A stretch of DNA of 43,061 nt from CAZFLD01 sp964519835 (GCA_964519835.1 CAZFLD010000033.1:1-43061), one strand, 5' to 3'; shown: positions 26,617-34,754, counted from the stretch's first letter. Notes: a model not told the origin generated them from the letters alone. A program made the numbers and translations.

Positions 26617-26941
26617 TCTGATAAAACATAAAGTAGGCGAGCAGGCTCATGCCGACACTCAGGGGAATGAGGCCACCTAAGAGGCTGTAACTTGCACCGT
26701 CCTTGAACAGGATAAAAATCGTCAACACAAACCCCACGGCGCCGGACACAAGGCCGGCGAGCAGGCTGAACGACAGAAGGTCGAACGTATCCTTCGGCTC
26801 CATTCCGTTGCGGATTAGTTCCATCCGCTGCTTGTGGCGCCACAAGAGGAAGAAAAAGATGATAATGCCGCCGATGACTATTCCTGCTATTGGAATAACC
26901 GTGATCATTACTTGCGCTGCAGGAGATGGCTCGCCACCCAT
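26600..26941 (-). CDS. Small membrane protein, DUF6249-like, 113 aa
   Basis: Three predicted membrane helices: about 12-33, 57-78 and 86-106. Between the first two lies HKQRMELIRNGMEP, a basic motif common to small bacterial membrane proteins of the DUF6249 type that often sit beside ECF sigma factors. GGAG lies six bases before the ATG. It is 29 bases downstream of the radical SAM gene and overlaps the sigma gene, so all four are probably one transcript. It may sense or transmit the signal that frees the sigma factor; function unknown. Confidence 0.78.
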   Translation of the reverse strand: MGGEPSPAAQVMITVIPIAGIVIGGIIIFFFLLWRHKQRMELIRNGMEPKDTFDLLSFSLLAGLVSGAVGFVLTIFILFKDGASYSLLGGLIPLSVGMSLLAYFMFYQNGRKQ

Positions 26942-26970
26942 ACCGGACTCCTCTTTTTGTCTTCATCGTA

Positions 26971-28641
26971 TCACGGCGCTGAGTCGTAGGCCACGGCCGA
27001 CGGTGCAAGTGAGTGTGCCACGGCCGCCGCAGGACGGTCGGCCGGCGCCGCCTCCGTCGTGGGACGCTCGGCGCGCTTCCCCACCTGCGCATACGCCGCA
27101 AACTTGCGCACCATCTTTTTTGTCATAGTAAAGTAGTGGTGACCGATCACCGCATACGTCACGACGCGAACCATAAGCGACGGGCGCCGCGCAATGCCGA
27201 GAATGATGTACCGCAGATAGGATAGGCCATAGCGCGAAAAGGTTTGGCGGAGGAGGGAGTGTATCAGGCCCTTGAGCTCACGAAGCCGTATCTTTGGTGC
27301 CGCCGCAGGAATATCGGAACGCTTTGGAAATCGTTTTAGCAGATCGAGACAACGGGCGAAGTAGCGGCGAGGGTTGTACACGCTCTCGAGAACCCGCCGG
27401 TACCCGTCCTCGAGCTGAGCAGCGGGAATGTGAGAAACAAAGTTAACCAGTGTGGCATGGGTGTTGTTCCCGTTCGACTCAGAGAGAATTCTTCCCTCTC
27501 GATCCAGTCGCTCATAGAGCTTTGTATTTGGTAGCGCCATCAGCAAGCCGATCATAGCGGTGGGAATCGCAAGTTCCTGCACAAAATCGATCTGCAGATC
27601 AAAGATATCAGGCGGGTCCGAGTCGAATCCGATGATAAAGCCCCCCGTCACATCGATGCCACGCTCCTGAATCGTACGGATGCTTGTGGCGATGTCGTTT
27701 CGAAGGTTCTGTTTCTTTCCGATGGCCGCTAGGGAGTCGGCGACGGGGCTTTCGATGCCGACAAAGACCATTCCGAATCCCGCGTCTACCATCAGATCAA
27801 GAAGCTCGGGGTCTTCGGCCAAATCGATGCTGGCCTCGGTCGATAGCTTGTAGGGGTATCCACGATCGCGCTGCCAGACGGCGAGCTCCCGGAGCAGCTC
27901 TTTTACCGCGCGACGATTGCCTATAAAGTTGTCGTCCACGACAAAAAGCGAGCCGGTAAACCCGGTAGCATAGGCTGCATCCATCTCCCTGACAAACTGC
28001 GCCGGCCTCTTTGTGCGCGGCTTGTGGCCAAAGAGCTGGACAATGTCGCAGAACTCACAGTCGAAGGGGCAGCCCCGTGAGAACTGCAGCGGTATCGTGT
28101 CGTACCAGTGCATGTTCAACAGATCGAATCGCGGTACCGGTGTTGTGGTGATGTCCGGACGACCGTCGCTGCGATATACGCGACGAACCGTGCTCTCACC
28201 ACAGCGGTGTGTCGTGGCCGCTTCGGCGCCGTCTGCAGCGTGCTCCAGGTAGTCGGCCAGAAACTCCGGAAAGGAGACTTCTCCCTCGCCGAGCACCAAA
28301 TAGTCGGCTCCGGGAAGTTGGTCCGGGCAGCTTGTTGCGTGCGGACCGCCTACCGCGATCTGCGTGCCGACGGCGTTGCAGCGCGCGATTAGGGCGTCTA
28401 GCGACTCTCTTTGCACGATCATCGCGGAGGCAAGCACTAGGTCGGCGGCAGCCACTTCATCGTCCGAGAGTGATTCTACGTTGAGGTCGATAATACGCAG
28501 GTCGATATCGCGAGGGATCATGGCGGCTATGGTTGCAAGTCCAAGCGGCGGCATAAGCGCTTTTTTGCCGACAAAGGGCAGGGCGTAGCGGTAGCTCCAG
28601 TAGGTGTCGGGGGTTTCGGGATATACGAGTAGAAATTTCAT
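26971..28641 (-). CDS. B12-binding radical SAM protein with DUF4070-like C-terminus, 556 aa
   Basis: Domain order: cobalamin-binding region (about 1-135, with GGPHATSCPDQLPGADYLVL), radical SAM domain with the iron-sulfur motif Cys191-x3-Cys195-x2-Cys198, and a DUF4070-like C-terminal region (about 350-505, including TYAVIGHHYFTMTKKM). Members of this class methylate or rearrange lipids, hopanoids and antibiotics among others. The final 50 residues are Ala/Pro-rich. AGGAG sits rather far (12 bases) before the ATG, inside a possible hairpin followed by six T. It leads a group with the ECF sigma genes. The substrate is unknown; a membrane lipid is a fair guess. Confidence 0.9.
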   Translation of the reverse strand: MKFLLVYPETPDTYWSYRYALPFVGKKALMPPLGLATIAAMIPRDIDLRIIDLNVESLSDDEVAAADLVLASAMIVQRESLDALIARCNAVGTQIAVGGPHATSCPDQLPGADYLVLGEGEVSFPEFLADYLEHAADGAEAATTHRCGESTVRRVYRSDGRPDITTTPVPRFDLLNMHWYDTIPLQFSRGCPFDCEFCDIVQLFGHKPRTKRPAQFVREMDAAYATGFTGSLFVVDDNFIGNRRAVKELLRELAVWQRDRGYPYKLSTEASIDLAEDPELLDLMVDAGFGMVFVGIESPVADSLAAIGKKQNLRNDIATSIRTIQERGIDVTGGFIIGFDSDPPDIFDLQIDFVQELAIPTAMIGLLMALPNTKLYERLDREGRILSESNGNNTHATLVNFVSHIPAAQLEDGYRRVLESVYNPRRYFARCLDLLKRFPKRSDIPAAAPKIRLRELKGLIHSLLRQTFSRYGLSYLRYIILGIARRPSLMVRVVTYAVIGHHYFTMTKKMVRKFAAYAQVGKRAERPTTEAAPADRPAAAVAHSLAPSAVAYDSAP

Positions 28642-28885
28642 AAAAAAGCGGTGCTCCTTTTTGTAGACAGAGACGTCCGCTCAAAAAAAGTTGCAACGAG
28701 GTGGGAACGTTTTGGGCATTCTGTTAATGCGGCGCGATACACAAATACGCGGCTGAGCTCGACGAATGTCGGTGCATCATCGCGCCAATCTTGTTAGTAA
28801 ACTGAACGATACGGCCTTGGTGCCGTCGACTAACCCAAACGGGTTATGTCCCTGGGCGTGTCCCGGCGGTACCATGTGGGTAGTC

Positions 28886-29713
28886 ATGGGTTTTTGGGAC
28901 GATCTGTACTCCGGTTTTGCGAGTTCACCAACGGAAATCATTCTGCTGCTGGTCGCGATAGTTTTGTTTGTCGGCCTATTGGTAACCGTGTTTGCCGTGC
29001 GCACGTACCGCGAAAAAAAGGAGCGCCTGGAGGTGGCGGGCAAGACGTTCAAGCAGCACGCGGACCGACGGGACCTCACATGGCCTGAGCGAGAGGCACT
29101 CGCGGCGCCGGCAAAACACCTCCACGCGCCCGAGCGGAAACACCTCTTGGTGGTCAGCCAGGGCATGTTCAACTCCTGCGCCCGTCGGGCACTTGATGAA
29201 GATGAGATCACCGAGCAACAGGTAAGCTCGCTCCGGGTCAAACTCGGATTTGCCGGCAAACAGACGGACAAGCCCCCCAAGTCCACCACCGAGCTGCCGG
29301 CCGGCGCCGGCCTCCTCATCGAAGCGGAGGGCACGGAGCCCGTGCGGGCGCGAATACGTGAGCACCGGGCCGACTTTTTTGAAGTGCAGCTCGACGACGA
29401 CACGCGAGGTTTTGCGCTCGACACGCCGGTGACGGTGGTCTACCAGACAAACAGCGACGAGTCGCCAATGCTCACGCACTTTGTGGATGCGGGCGGAGGT
29501 GGCGCAAGCATCAAAAATCCGGACGGCAGTCATTGGAAGGGCTCGGGCATCGAGCTCACCTTTCATCCGGATAGCGAACAGCGCTTGAATTTACACGGCC
29601 GAGTTGTTCGCGCCTCCCGGAACGGTCGTGTTCTGCATATTACGTTCGAACGACTCCGCGAGTCCGCGCGTGACAAGATCTACAGAATCCTTTTCCGGCG
29701 CGAGTCTTCGTAG
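28886..29713 (+). CDS. Membrane-anchored PilZ-like protein, 275 aa
   Basis: N-terminal membrane helix (about 17-39, ILLLVAIVLFVGLLVTVF) followed by a charged helix and a cytoplasmic beta-rich part. From about residue 145 on, the order of strands (GAGLLIEAEG, REHRADFFEVQL, GSGIELTFH, GRVLHITFERL) matches the YcgR-N/PilZ layout, with the family end DKIYRILFRR. The usual c-di-GMP motifs RxxxR and D/NxSxxG are not seen, so it may not bind the nucleotide. Start at 28886 or 28874 is possible. About 240 bases upstream, shared with the radical SAM gene, contain no clear promoter. Confidence 0.68.
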   Translation: MGFWDDLYSGFASSPTEIILLLVAIVLFVGLLVTVFAVRTYREKKERLEVAGKTFKQHADRRDLTWPEREALAAPAKHLHAPERKHLLVVSQGMFNSCARRALDEDEITEQQVSSLRVKLGFAGKQTDKPPKSTTELPAGAGLLIEAEGTEPVRARIREHRADFFEVQLDDDTRGFALDTPVTVVYQTNSDESPMLTHFVDAGGGGASIKNPDGSHWKGSGIELTFHPDSEQRLNLHGRVVRASRNGRVLHITFERLRESARDKIYRILFRRESS

Positions 29714-29715
29714 AA

Positions 29716-29744
29716 GCCGCCGGCAGGGGTAGCGTCCCGGCGGC
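29716..29744. terminator. Hairpin between convergent genes
   Basis: Arms GCCGCCGG (29716-29723) and CCGGCGGC (29737-29744) form an eight-base stem between the PilZ-like gene and the SUMF1-fold gene, which end head to head. No good T run is present on either strand, so it may slow rather than stop polymerase. Confidence 0.5.
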
Positions 29745-29751
29745 GGCGTGG

Positions 29752-31488
29752 CTATTCCACGGACCCTACTCGAATGTGGAAGAAATGCTCAGCATCTGAG
29801 TCATCGCCATCGTCTTTGATTCTTGACGTGTCGATGTCTTGGACACAACGAAAACCATAGCCAAAGTAGGCGATGTCCGTATAATTCGCCTCGCGGTAGT
29901 CGATTTGTACTTCCCGGTAGGTCGAGTAAAACGCTCCGCCTCGCAAAACGCCGACGTCGTCCGAGCTTGTTCCGGCCCGCGGAAGGTCGTTTCGCGCAAC
30001 CAGGCTTGCCGCCGGATTTCCGGAGTATGCCGAGTTGGTCCATTCGAAGGCGTTCCCACCGAGGTCGTAAATCCCAAGCGAGTTTGGTGGGTACTGCCTA
30101 ATTGGCTGGAGGCTGCCCGAGTCGAAGTTGGCAAACCGGCGGTCGGCAAACGGGCCGGGCCATGGGAAGAGAGCTTCGTCGCCGCCGGCCACACCGGACT
30201 CGGCGGCAAACTCCCATTCGATCTCGGTTGGTAGTCGCCTGCCGGCCCATTCGGCGTAGGCCCGAGCGTCTGCGAGGCTCACGTTTACAACAGGGTAGTC
30301 CGCGGTACCGTCTGCAAAGGTCCGGGTTGTTCCGTCCCAGCTGTAGCGAGCCGGTCCGGGCCCGCTCGAGCGGGGGAGGACGTCGTATCCCGTCGCCTCC
30401 ATAAAAGCTTTGTACTGAGCGTTGGTTACCTCATGGGCCTCCATGTAGAAGTCCTCGACCTCTACCATCGTCCCTCCCGAGCCTCTGTCTCCAAAGCGAA
30501 AACTGCCGCCCGGCACAAGCACGAGTTCCGATAACACGGAGATAGGAGCCTCCGGCACGTCATCGACGCGTTCCTCTTCCTCTACACGTAGGGCACTCAC
30601 CTCGGCAACAGGCGGAAGAATCATCGGAGCCACGGCCAACTCGGGATCGGCTTCACCCTGTGCGCTTGGCCGAAGGTCCGATACGTCGGGTGATTCCGTT
30701 TGCTGCGGGACCGCCGGGCGAGTGGGTGACGGCAGGGGTTCGGCCGGCACCATCAAAGGTGCCGCCACCGCCACCGGCTCCAGGACCGGCGACTCCACAT
30801 CCTCAGTGGTTCGACGACTGTTCTCTTCCGGCAGCGTTGTTTCAACGGCCACAGTTTCGCCCAGGACGCGACCAGCCTCGGTTGTTTCAACGGCCACAGT
30901 TTCGCCCAGGACGCGACCAGCCTCGGCAGGAGTGTTTGCGACTCCCCGAGTGGGACCGACCCCGACCCGCACGGTAGGCTCCGCGACGACCTCCTCCGCT
31001 TCCGTCGTCGCGGCCTCGGCCTCGGCTTCAGCATGATCAGCCGGCGTTTGTGTGTCGTCCGGCACGGGGGCTTCAGGAGCTTGCTGGGCAGGGGCTTCAG
31101 GAGCTTGCTGGGCAGGGGCTTCGGGAGCTTGCTGGACGGGGGCTTCAGGAGCTTGCTGGACGGGGGCTTCAGGAGCTTGCTGGACGGGGGCTTCCGCGGC
31201 GGCTGTGTAGGCGTCCGAAGTGTCATTGGCGGCGGTTCCCGCAGTTGGCGCCGGAGGCGCCGGTTGAGAAACCGGCGTTGATTGTCCGGTGGGTTCTTCG
31301 ACCGAGGCGGGCGCCGGCCACCAACCTTGGGCACGGCCGACAAAAAAAACGGCCGTCAAGGCCGCTGCGGCGGCTGCGGCGGCAATCAGGATTCGTGTGG
31401 GGCGCCGGGCGCGAACCGCCTTTTCCGATGCCTGCTCAGGTCCTCTTGTGTCCGTTAGTTCTCGAATCTTGCTGCGATAGTCGCTCAT
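29752..31488 (-). CDS. Membrane-anchored SUMF1-fold protein with repetitive linker, 578 aa
   Basis: Layout: a short basic cytoplasmic N-terminus (1-32), one membrane helix (about 33-52), a long Pro/Ala/Glu-rich periplasmic linker (60-318) and a C-terminal formylglycine-enzyme (SUMF1/FGE-sulfatase) fold (about 320-552: LVLVPGGSFRFGD, EVTNAQYKAFMEATGY, RLPTEIEWEFAAE, LGGNAFEWT, LRGGAF, GFRC). The two active-site cysteines of formylglycine-generating enzyme are absent; the place after RGGAF reads YSTYREVQIDYREANY. It is thus probably a binding or structural domain. The start at 31488 overlaps the ParA stop (ATGA). Last gene of the four-gene envelope operon. Function unknown. Confidence 0.88.
   Translation of the reverse strand: MSDYRSKIRELTDTRGPEQASEKAVRARRPTRILIAAAAAAAALTAVFFVGRAQGWWPAPASVEEPTGQSTPVSQPAPPAPTAGTAANDTSDAYTAAAEAPVQQAPEAPVQQAPEAPVQQAPEAPAQQAPEAPAQQAPEAPVPDDTQTPADHAEAEAEAATTEAEEVVAEPTVRVGVGPTRGVANTPAEAGRVLGETVAVETTEAGRVLGETVAVETTLPEENSRRTTEDVESPVLEPVAVAAPLMVPAEPLPSPTRPAVPQQTESPDVSDLRPSAQGEADPELAVAPMILPPVAEVSALRVEEEERVDDVPEAPISVLSELVLVPGGSFRFGDRGSGGTMVEVEDFYMEAHEVTNAQYKAFMEATGYDVLPRSSGPGPARYSWDGTTRTFADGTADYPVVNVSLADARAYAEWAGRRLPTEIEWEFAAESGVAGGDEALFPWPGPFADRRFANFDSGSLQPIRQYPPNSLGIYDLGGNAFEWTNSAYSGNPAASLVARNDLPRAGTSSDDVGVLRGGAFYSTYREVQIDYREANYTDIAYFGYGFRCVQDIDTSRIKDDGDDSDAEHFFHIRVGSVE
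30836..30925 (-). repeat. Perfect 45-base tandem duplication inside the SUMF1-fold gene
   Basis: Two identical 45-base copies (30836-30880 and 30881-30925) encode the 15 residues EAGRVLGETVAVETT twice in the linker. Perfect identity at DNA level points to a recent duplication or ongoing gene conversion. Confidence 0.95.
31067..31195 (-). repeat. Tandem 24-base repeats coding for EAPVQQAP units
   Basis: About five and a third near-identical 24-base units encode EAPVQQAP or EAPAQQAP, residues 99-141 of the SUMF1-fold protein. The repeat keeps the frame and makes a stiff, extended Pro-rich segment just outside the membrane. Its copy number is likely to vary among strains. Confidence 0.93.
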
Positions 31489-32267
31489 CGTTGTGTATTC
31501 TCCGCAACGGCGGTCGTAGGCGATTTTATTGCAACCACCGCCAGCAGAGCATCGACGGCGGCGGCAATGCTGGGGACCAACCACGGGTCTTGGTGATCAT
31601 GCAAGCTCAGGTTCTGTAGATCATCGCTCAAGGGCAGAGCGGTCGAAATGCACTGTTTTCCATACCGCTCAAAAACAACATCCTTGGCATCTCTTTGTTC
31701 CTGTTGCTCGTCATCGTATGCATTTATAAGAATCCGCAAATCCTCGAATCGTGAGCCGGCCGGAGGAGCCCCGGCTCCGTTGCCAAGCATCGCCCAGAGA
31801 ATACTCAGCGCACGCAGCGCCCAGACCTCCGCGTGCGTCACGAGGATCATCACATCAGCTGTCGCGAACCCCAGGAGTGACAACGTAGACACTGCCGGTG
31901 GCGTGTCAATAACCACAAAGTCGAAGTGATCGTGCATCGTGTGATGTCGAAGCCGCGTCGCCAAGAGCTTGGGTGTGGGCCGTTTGCCGAGGCTTAGATC
32001 CAACAGCTGGGCGGACCCGCCGAGCACACTGAGACCCGGAATCCCCGACGCGCTAACAAGTCGCCCGCCGCGCCCGGGCCGAGAGGCCAAAAAACCATAC
32101 AAATTGCGGTTTACATTTGGAAAACAGACGCTTAGCGACGCCTGAGGATCCAGGTCGACCGCAAGGACTCGTGCGCCGGTAGCCGCGAGAGCTCGCGCGG
32201 CAAGGAAGGAACAGGTTGTCTTCCCAACTCCTCCTTTCAAACTTGCGAACGTTACAATGCGGCTCAC
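31485..32267 (-). CDS. ParA/MinD-type ATPase, 260 aa
   Basis: Deviant Walker A motif KGGVGKTT at residues 11-18, switch region VDLDPQASLS and Walker B-like FVVIDTPPA. No ParB gene, no parS-like site and no plasmid replication gene lie nearby, so chromosome partition is unlikely. Orphan ParA proteins of this type place large complexes such as chemoreceptor arrays, flagella and secretion machines. The start is GTG, overlapping the stop of the NHL gene as GTGA, and its own stop overlaps the SUMF1-fold start. The short cytoplasmic N-terminus of the SUMF1-fold protein is a possible partner. Role in this operon is inference. Confidence 0.92.
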   Translation of the reverse strand: MSRIVTFASLKGGVGKTTCSFLAARALAATGARVLAVDLDPQASLSVCFPNVNRNLYGFLASRPGRGGRLVSASGIPGLSVLGGSAQLLDLSLGKRPTPKLLATRLRHHTMHDHFDFVVIDTPPAVSTLSLLGFATADVMILVTHAEVWALRALSILWAMLGNGAGAPPAGSRFEDLRILINAYDDEQQEQRDAKDVVFERYGKQCISTALPLSDDLQNLSLHDHQDPWLVPSIAAAVDALLAVVAIKSPTTAVAENTQR

Positions 32268-33973
32268 ATCGACCCACGAATGTGCTGAAGCCGGACGCCT
32301 CCGCGCTCCACCACCGTCACGGATCCACTTTCGCCGATGTCAATGCTGACGGGCTCGTTGAACCGTCCCTCAGCGACACCTCGACTTCCATGCTCCGCGA
32401 GCACAACCATTTCGTTTACATCAAGGACCACTAGCCGATGTTCGCGGTCAAGCGCACACACCAGCGCCGGAATCCCGTTGAAATCGGCGAACGCGATGTC
32501 CAGGATCGACCTCCCCGCGAGAGTCTCCGGAAGGGCCGCCTTTCGTAACGAGCGCCCGGTTTCCAGCTCGAAGACGGTTACCTCCGCGGCCAGATAGTCT
32601 AAAACGTAGACGTTGCCCTCGGGCGAAACGGCGACCGATGCCGTGATGTTCTCAATCTCCGATTGGCCGAACGAGCCGACGAGCTGGTACTCGGTGTCGA
32701 ATACCTGGACGCGGTGGTTGCCGGCGTCGAGCACAACCAGTCGGTCTTGATGTGTCTGCGCCCGGGACGGCTGCTCGAACATCCCACCAAACCCCGCTCC
32801 GCGGCTGCCGACGATCCGGAAAAATCCCAAGTCTTCGTCCAGGACCTGTAGTCGATGGTTTAATCGATCTACAACCACGAGCTGTCCGCCAAAGAAAGCG
32901 AGGTCGGACGGGGCCCTGAACTCAAGTGGTCCGGCGCCCTCGAATCCCGCAACTGCGACCGAGTTGCCTTCTTGGTCGAGCTTTACTATACGGTTGTTGC
33001 CCGTATCCGCCACGTACACAAACCCGCCCCGCTCAATTGCGGCTTCCGGAGCGGTTATGGTCAATCCGTCGGCCTCTACGGCAACCGAACGTAGGATTGT
33101 CTGGAGGGCCATAGACGGGGGAGGCGCCTCGCCGTCGGGCACACTCGGCTCAGGCTGTTCATCAGGCACGCTTTCAGGGGTTCGCGTCTCAGGCAGCTGC
33201 GCCTCGACGTCGTCACCGATTTCGAGGCGTGCCAGACTACCCTCGAACTGGTCGTAGGCGCCGAGGGGGATCGCGCGCATTCCGCGGGCTACCTCCGTGT
33301 CGGCATCCACTAGTCGGGCGACCGAGTAGTTTGGGTAGACCGCTTCGACCCTAACGGTGCCGACGCGTGGGCGGGCAACGGTTACGATCTCTAGTGTTAC
33401 GGGGTGGCGGAGCACGGCGGAGTCCTGGTAGATGATCAGTTCGTCGTCAACGGCAATCCCGCTTGATTCGCCGAGGTCCGTGTAGATGTACTCGCCGGTG
33501 TTGCTTAACACGTACCCATTGGATCCTTCCAGAATGATCTGTCGCGCAACTCGGCTTTCACGGGACGGCTGGAGACCGATCTCGGCCAGGACGTCTATCA
33601 TCTTTCCGAGTTTCCGTTGCCGCCAATAGATATGGGCCAGCAACCACCGAGGTTCGAGGCTGTCGGGCTCGTACCGAATCGTCGCAAGGGCCGCTTGCTC
33701 CGCCAACTCCAGGTTTCCGACCTCATATTGCCACGACGCCCAATCAAATCGACGACTGGTTCCTCGACGATATGAGAGGCGATCTACCTCGAATAGCGGC
33801 AATGCGCCGTCGGCCTGAGGCGTCTCGTCGTCGGGGGTGGCCGTCGTCGGTGAGTCGGCGGACGGTTCTGTTTGCACACTCCCGTCGGCCGGTTCGGATT
33901 CGGGTTGCCCACCAGCGAGAACAGGGAACGAGCAAATCACAATAAGAACAAGAAAAACAGCGCTAGCCTTCAT
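32264..33973 (-). CDS. Secreted TPR / FlgT-C-like / NHL beta-propeller protein, 569 aa
   Basis: A signal peptide (FLVLIVICSFPVLA, then GGQPESEP) leads to the periplasm. Order after it: acidic linker, TPR-like helices (about 70-135), an SH3-like domain similar in outline to FlgT C-terminal domains (about 145-245: SNTGEYIYTDLGESSGIAVDD, then ELIIYQDS), a Pro-rich linker, and at about 300-565 a beta-propeller of NHL repeats (YVADTGNNRIVKLDQEG, VVDRLNHRLQVLDED, VLDAGNHRVQVFD). Start at 33973 follows the signal peptide logic and overlaps the lipoprotein gene by eleven bases. It probably binds protein partners in the envelope. No enzymatic motif is seen. Confidence 0.85.
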   Translation of the reverse strand: MKASAVFLVLIVICSFPVLAGGQPESEPADGSVQTEPSADSPTTATPDDETPQADGALPLFEVDRLSYRRGTSRRFDWASWQYEVGNLELAEQAALATIRYEPDSLEPRWLLAHIYWRQRKLGKMIDVLAEIGLQPSRESRVARQIILEGSNGYVLSNTGEYIYTDLGESSGIAVDDELIIYQDSAVLRHPVTLEIVTVARPRVGTVRVEAVYPNYSVARLVDADTEVARGMRAIPLGAYDQFEGSLARLEIGDDVEAQLPETRTPESVPDEQPEPSVPDGEAPPPSMALQTILRSVAVEADGLTITAPEAAIERGGFVYVADTGNNRIVKLDQEGNSVAVAGFEGAGPLEFRAPSDLAFFGGQLVVVDRLNHRLQVLDEDLGFFRIVGSRGAGFGGMFEQPSRAQTHQDRLVVLDAGNHRVQVFDTEYQLVGSFGQSEIENITASVAVSPEGNVYVLDYLAAEVTVFELETGRSLRKAALPETLAGRSILDIAFADFNGIPALVCALDREHRLVVLDVNEMVVLAEHGSRGVAEGRFNEPVSIDIGESGSVTVVERGGVRLQHIRGSM

Positions 33974-34754
33974 CGTCGGCCTCCTCGATATACGCGGTTT
34001 GTAGTGTGTCGTCGATTTGGACCTGGAGTCCTTCCTGCAAATCGTATACTTCCGCAACGGCATTCTGGGCTTCGGTAGATACAATGCGTGCTCTGGCGAT
34101 TGGTGTTCGATGGGTACCGATGACCTCCAATGTCTCGACATCTCGGACCGCGTTACCCACCCGGTACACCACAAACTCCATTTCGGGTCGTATTCCATCA
34201 TCAAATCCCCGATTGATAACCACTCGGTTGCTCCCTTCGACGCGAACATCCCGGGGAATGGCCGTGATACGAGCTGTAACGGGGAACAGCGACAGCATCA
34301 TTGTTGCCGCTTGGAAGTAATCGATGTCATAGGGGAAGAGTCGCTCACTTGGGCGGATGCGCCGGAGACAGCGAATTGCTTCCGTAAAGCGACTTGCTTC
34401 GTAGTGTAGAAGTGCAAGCCCGAAGTTCGCCCGGGAATTGTTGGCGTTGTACTCCAGGGTCTGATTGAAGTAGAGGAAGGCCTCCATCGCTTCGCCCCGG
34501 GCGTAGAACTGAGATCCGAGCTGAGAAAACAGGATTTCCTGTCGTTCGTAGAAGCTCATTTGGCCGGGGTCGGGCTCCATGGCGTCTACATCGTCATCGC
34601 GCGAAGGTACGCTGAAGAGATGGGCATCTTCCGGTAGCTCGACCGGCGTCTCCGCGGTAGCGGTAGAAGCGCAAGCACCGACGGCAAGTACGATAACCGC
34701 GCACAGTATCGCAGAATAATAAGGTCGCCGGCTTCGGCCGGTTATGATCGGCAT
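33963..34754 (-). CDS. TPR lipoprotein with FlgT-C-like domain, 263 aa
   Basis: Lipoprotein signal with lipobox VGAC, Cys28 as the lipidated residue. TPR-like helices follow at about 70-140 (NQTLEYNANNSRANFGLALLH) and then, at about 165-260, an SH3-like domain of the FlgT-C kind (VEGSNRVVINRGFDDGIRPE, then MEFVVYRVGN). The same domain type occurs in the next gene. GGAGG lies five bases before the ATG at 34754. First gene of the four-gene operon, so it may be the outer-membrane or inner-membrane anchor of a complex. I do not recognise it as a named protein. Confidence 0.82.
   Translation of the reverse strand: MPIITGRSRRPYYSAILCAVIVLAVGACASTATAETPVELPEDAHLFSVPSRDDDVDAMEPDPGQMSFYERQEILFSQLGSQFYARGEAMEAFLYFNQTLEYNANNSRANFGLALLHYEASRFTEAIRCLRRIRPSERLFPYDIDYFQAATMMLSLFPVTARITAIPRDVRVEGSNRVVINRGFDDGIRPEMEFVVYRVGNAVRDVETLEVIGTHRTPIARARIVSTEAQNAVAEVYDLQEGLQVQIDDTLQTAYIEEADDEG

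Noticed and set aside
31067..31195. CRISPR-like array because of the regular 24-base repeats
   Set aside because: The repeats are directly adjacent without spacers, keep the reading frame and code for a Pro-rich linker; no cas genes are near.
29752..31488. Sulfatase maturation enzyme
   Set aside because: Active-site cysteines are missing and no sulfatase is encoded in the window.
31485..32267. Plasmid or chromosome partition locus from the ParA-type gene
   Set aside because: No ParB, replication protein or parS-like repeats nearby; the gene is embedded between envelope protein genes.
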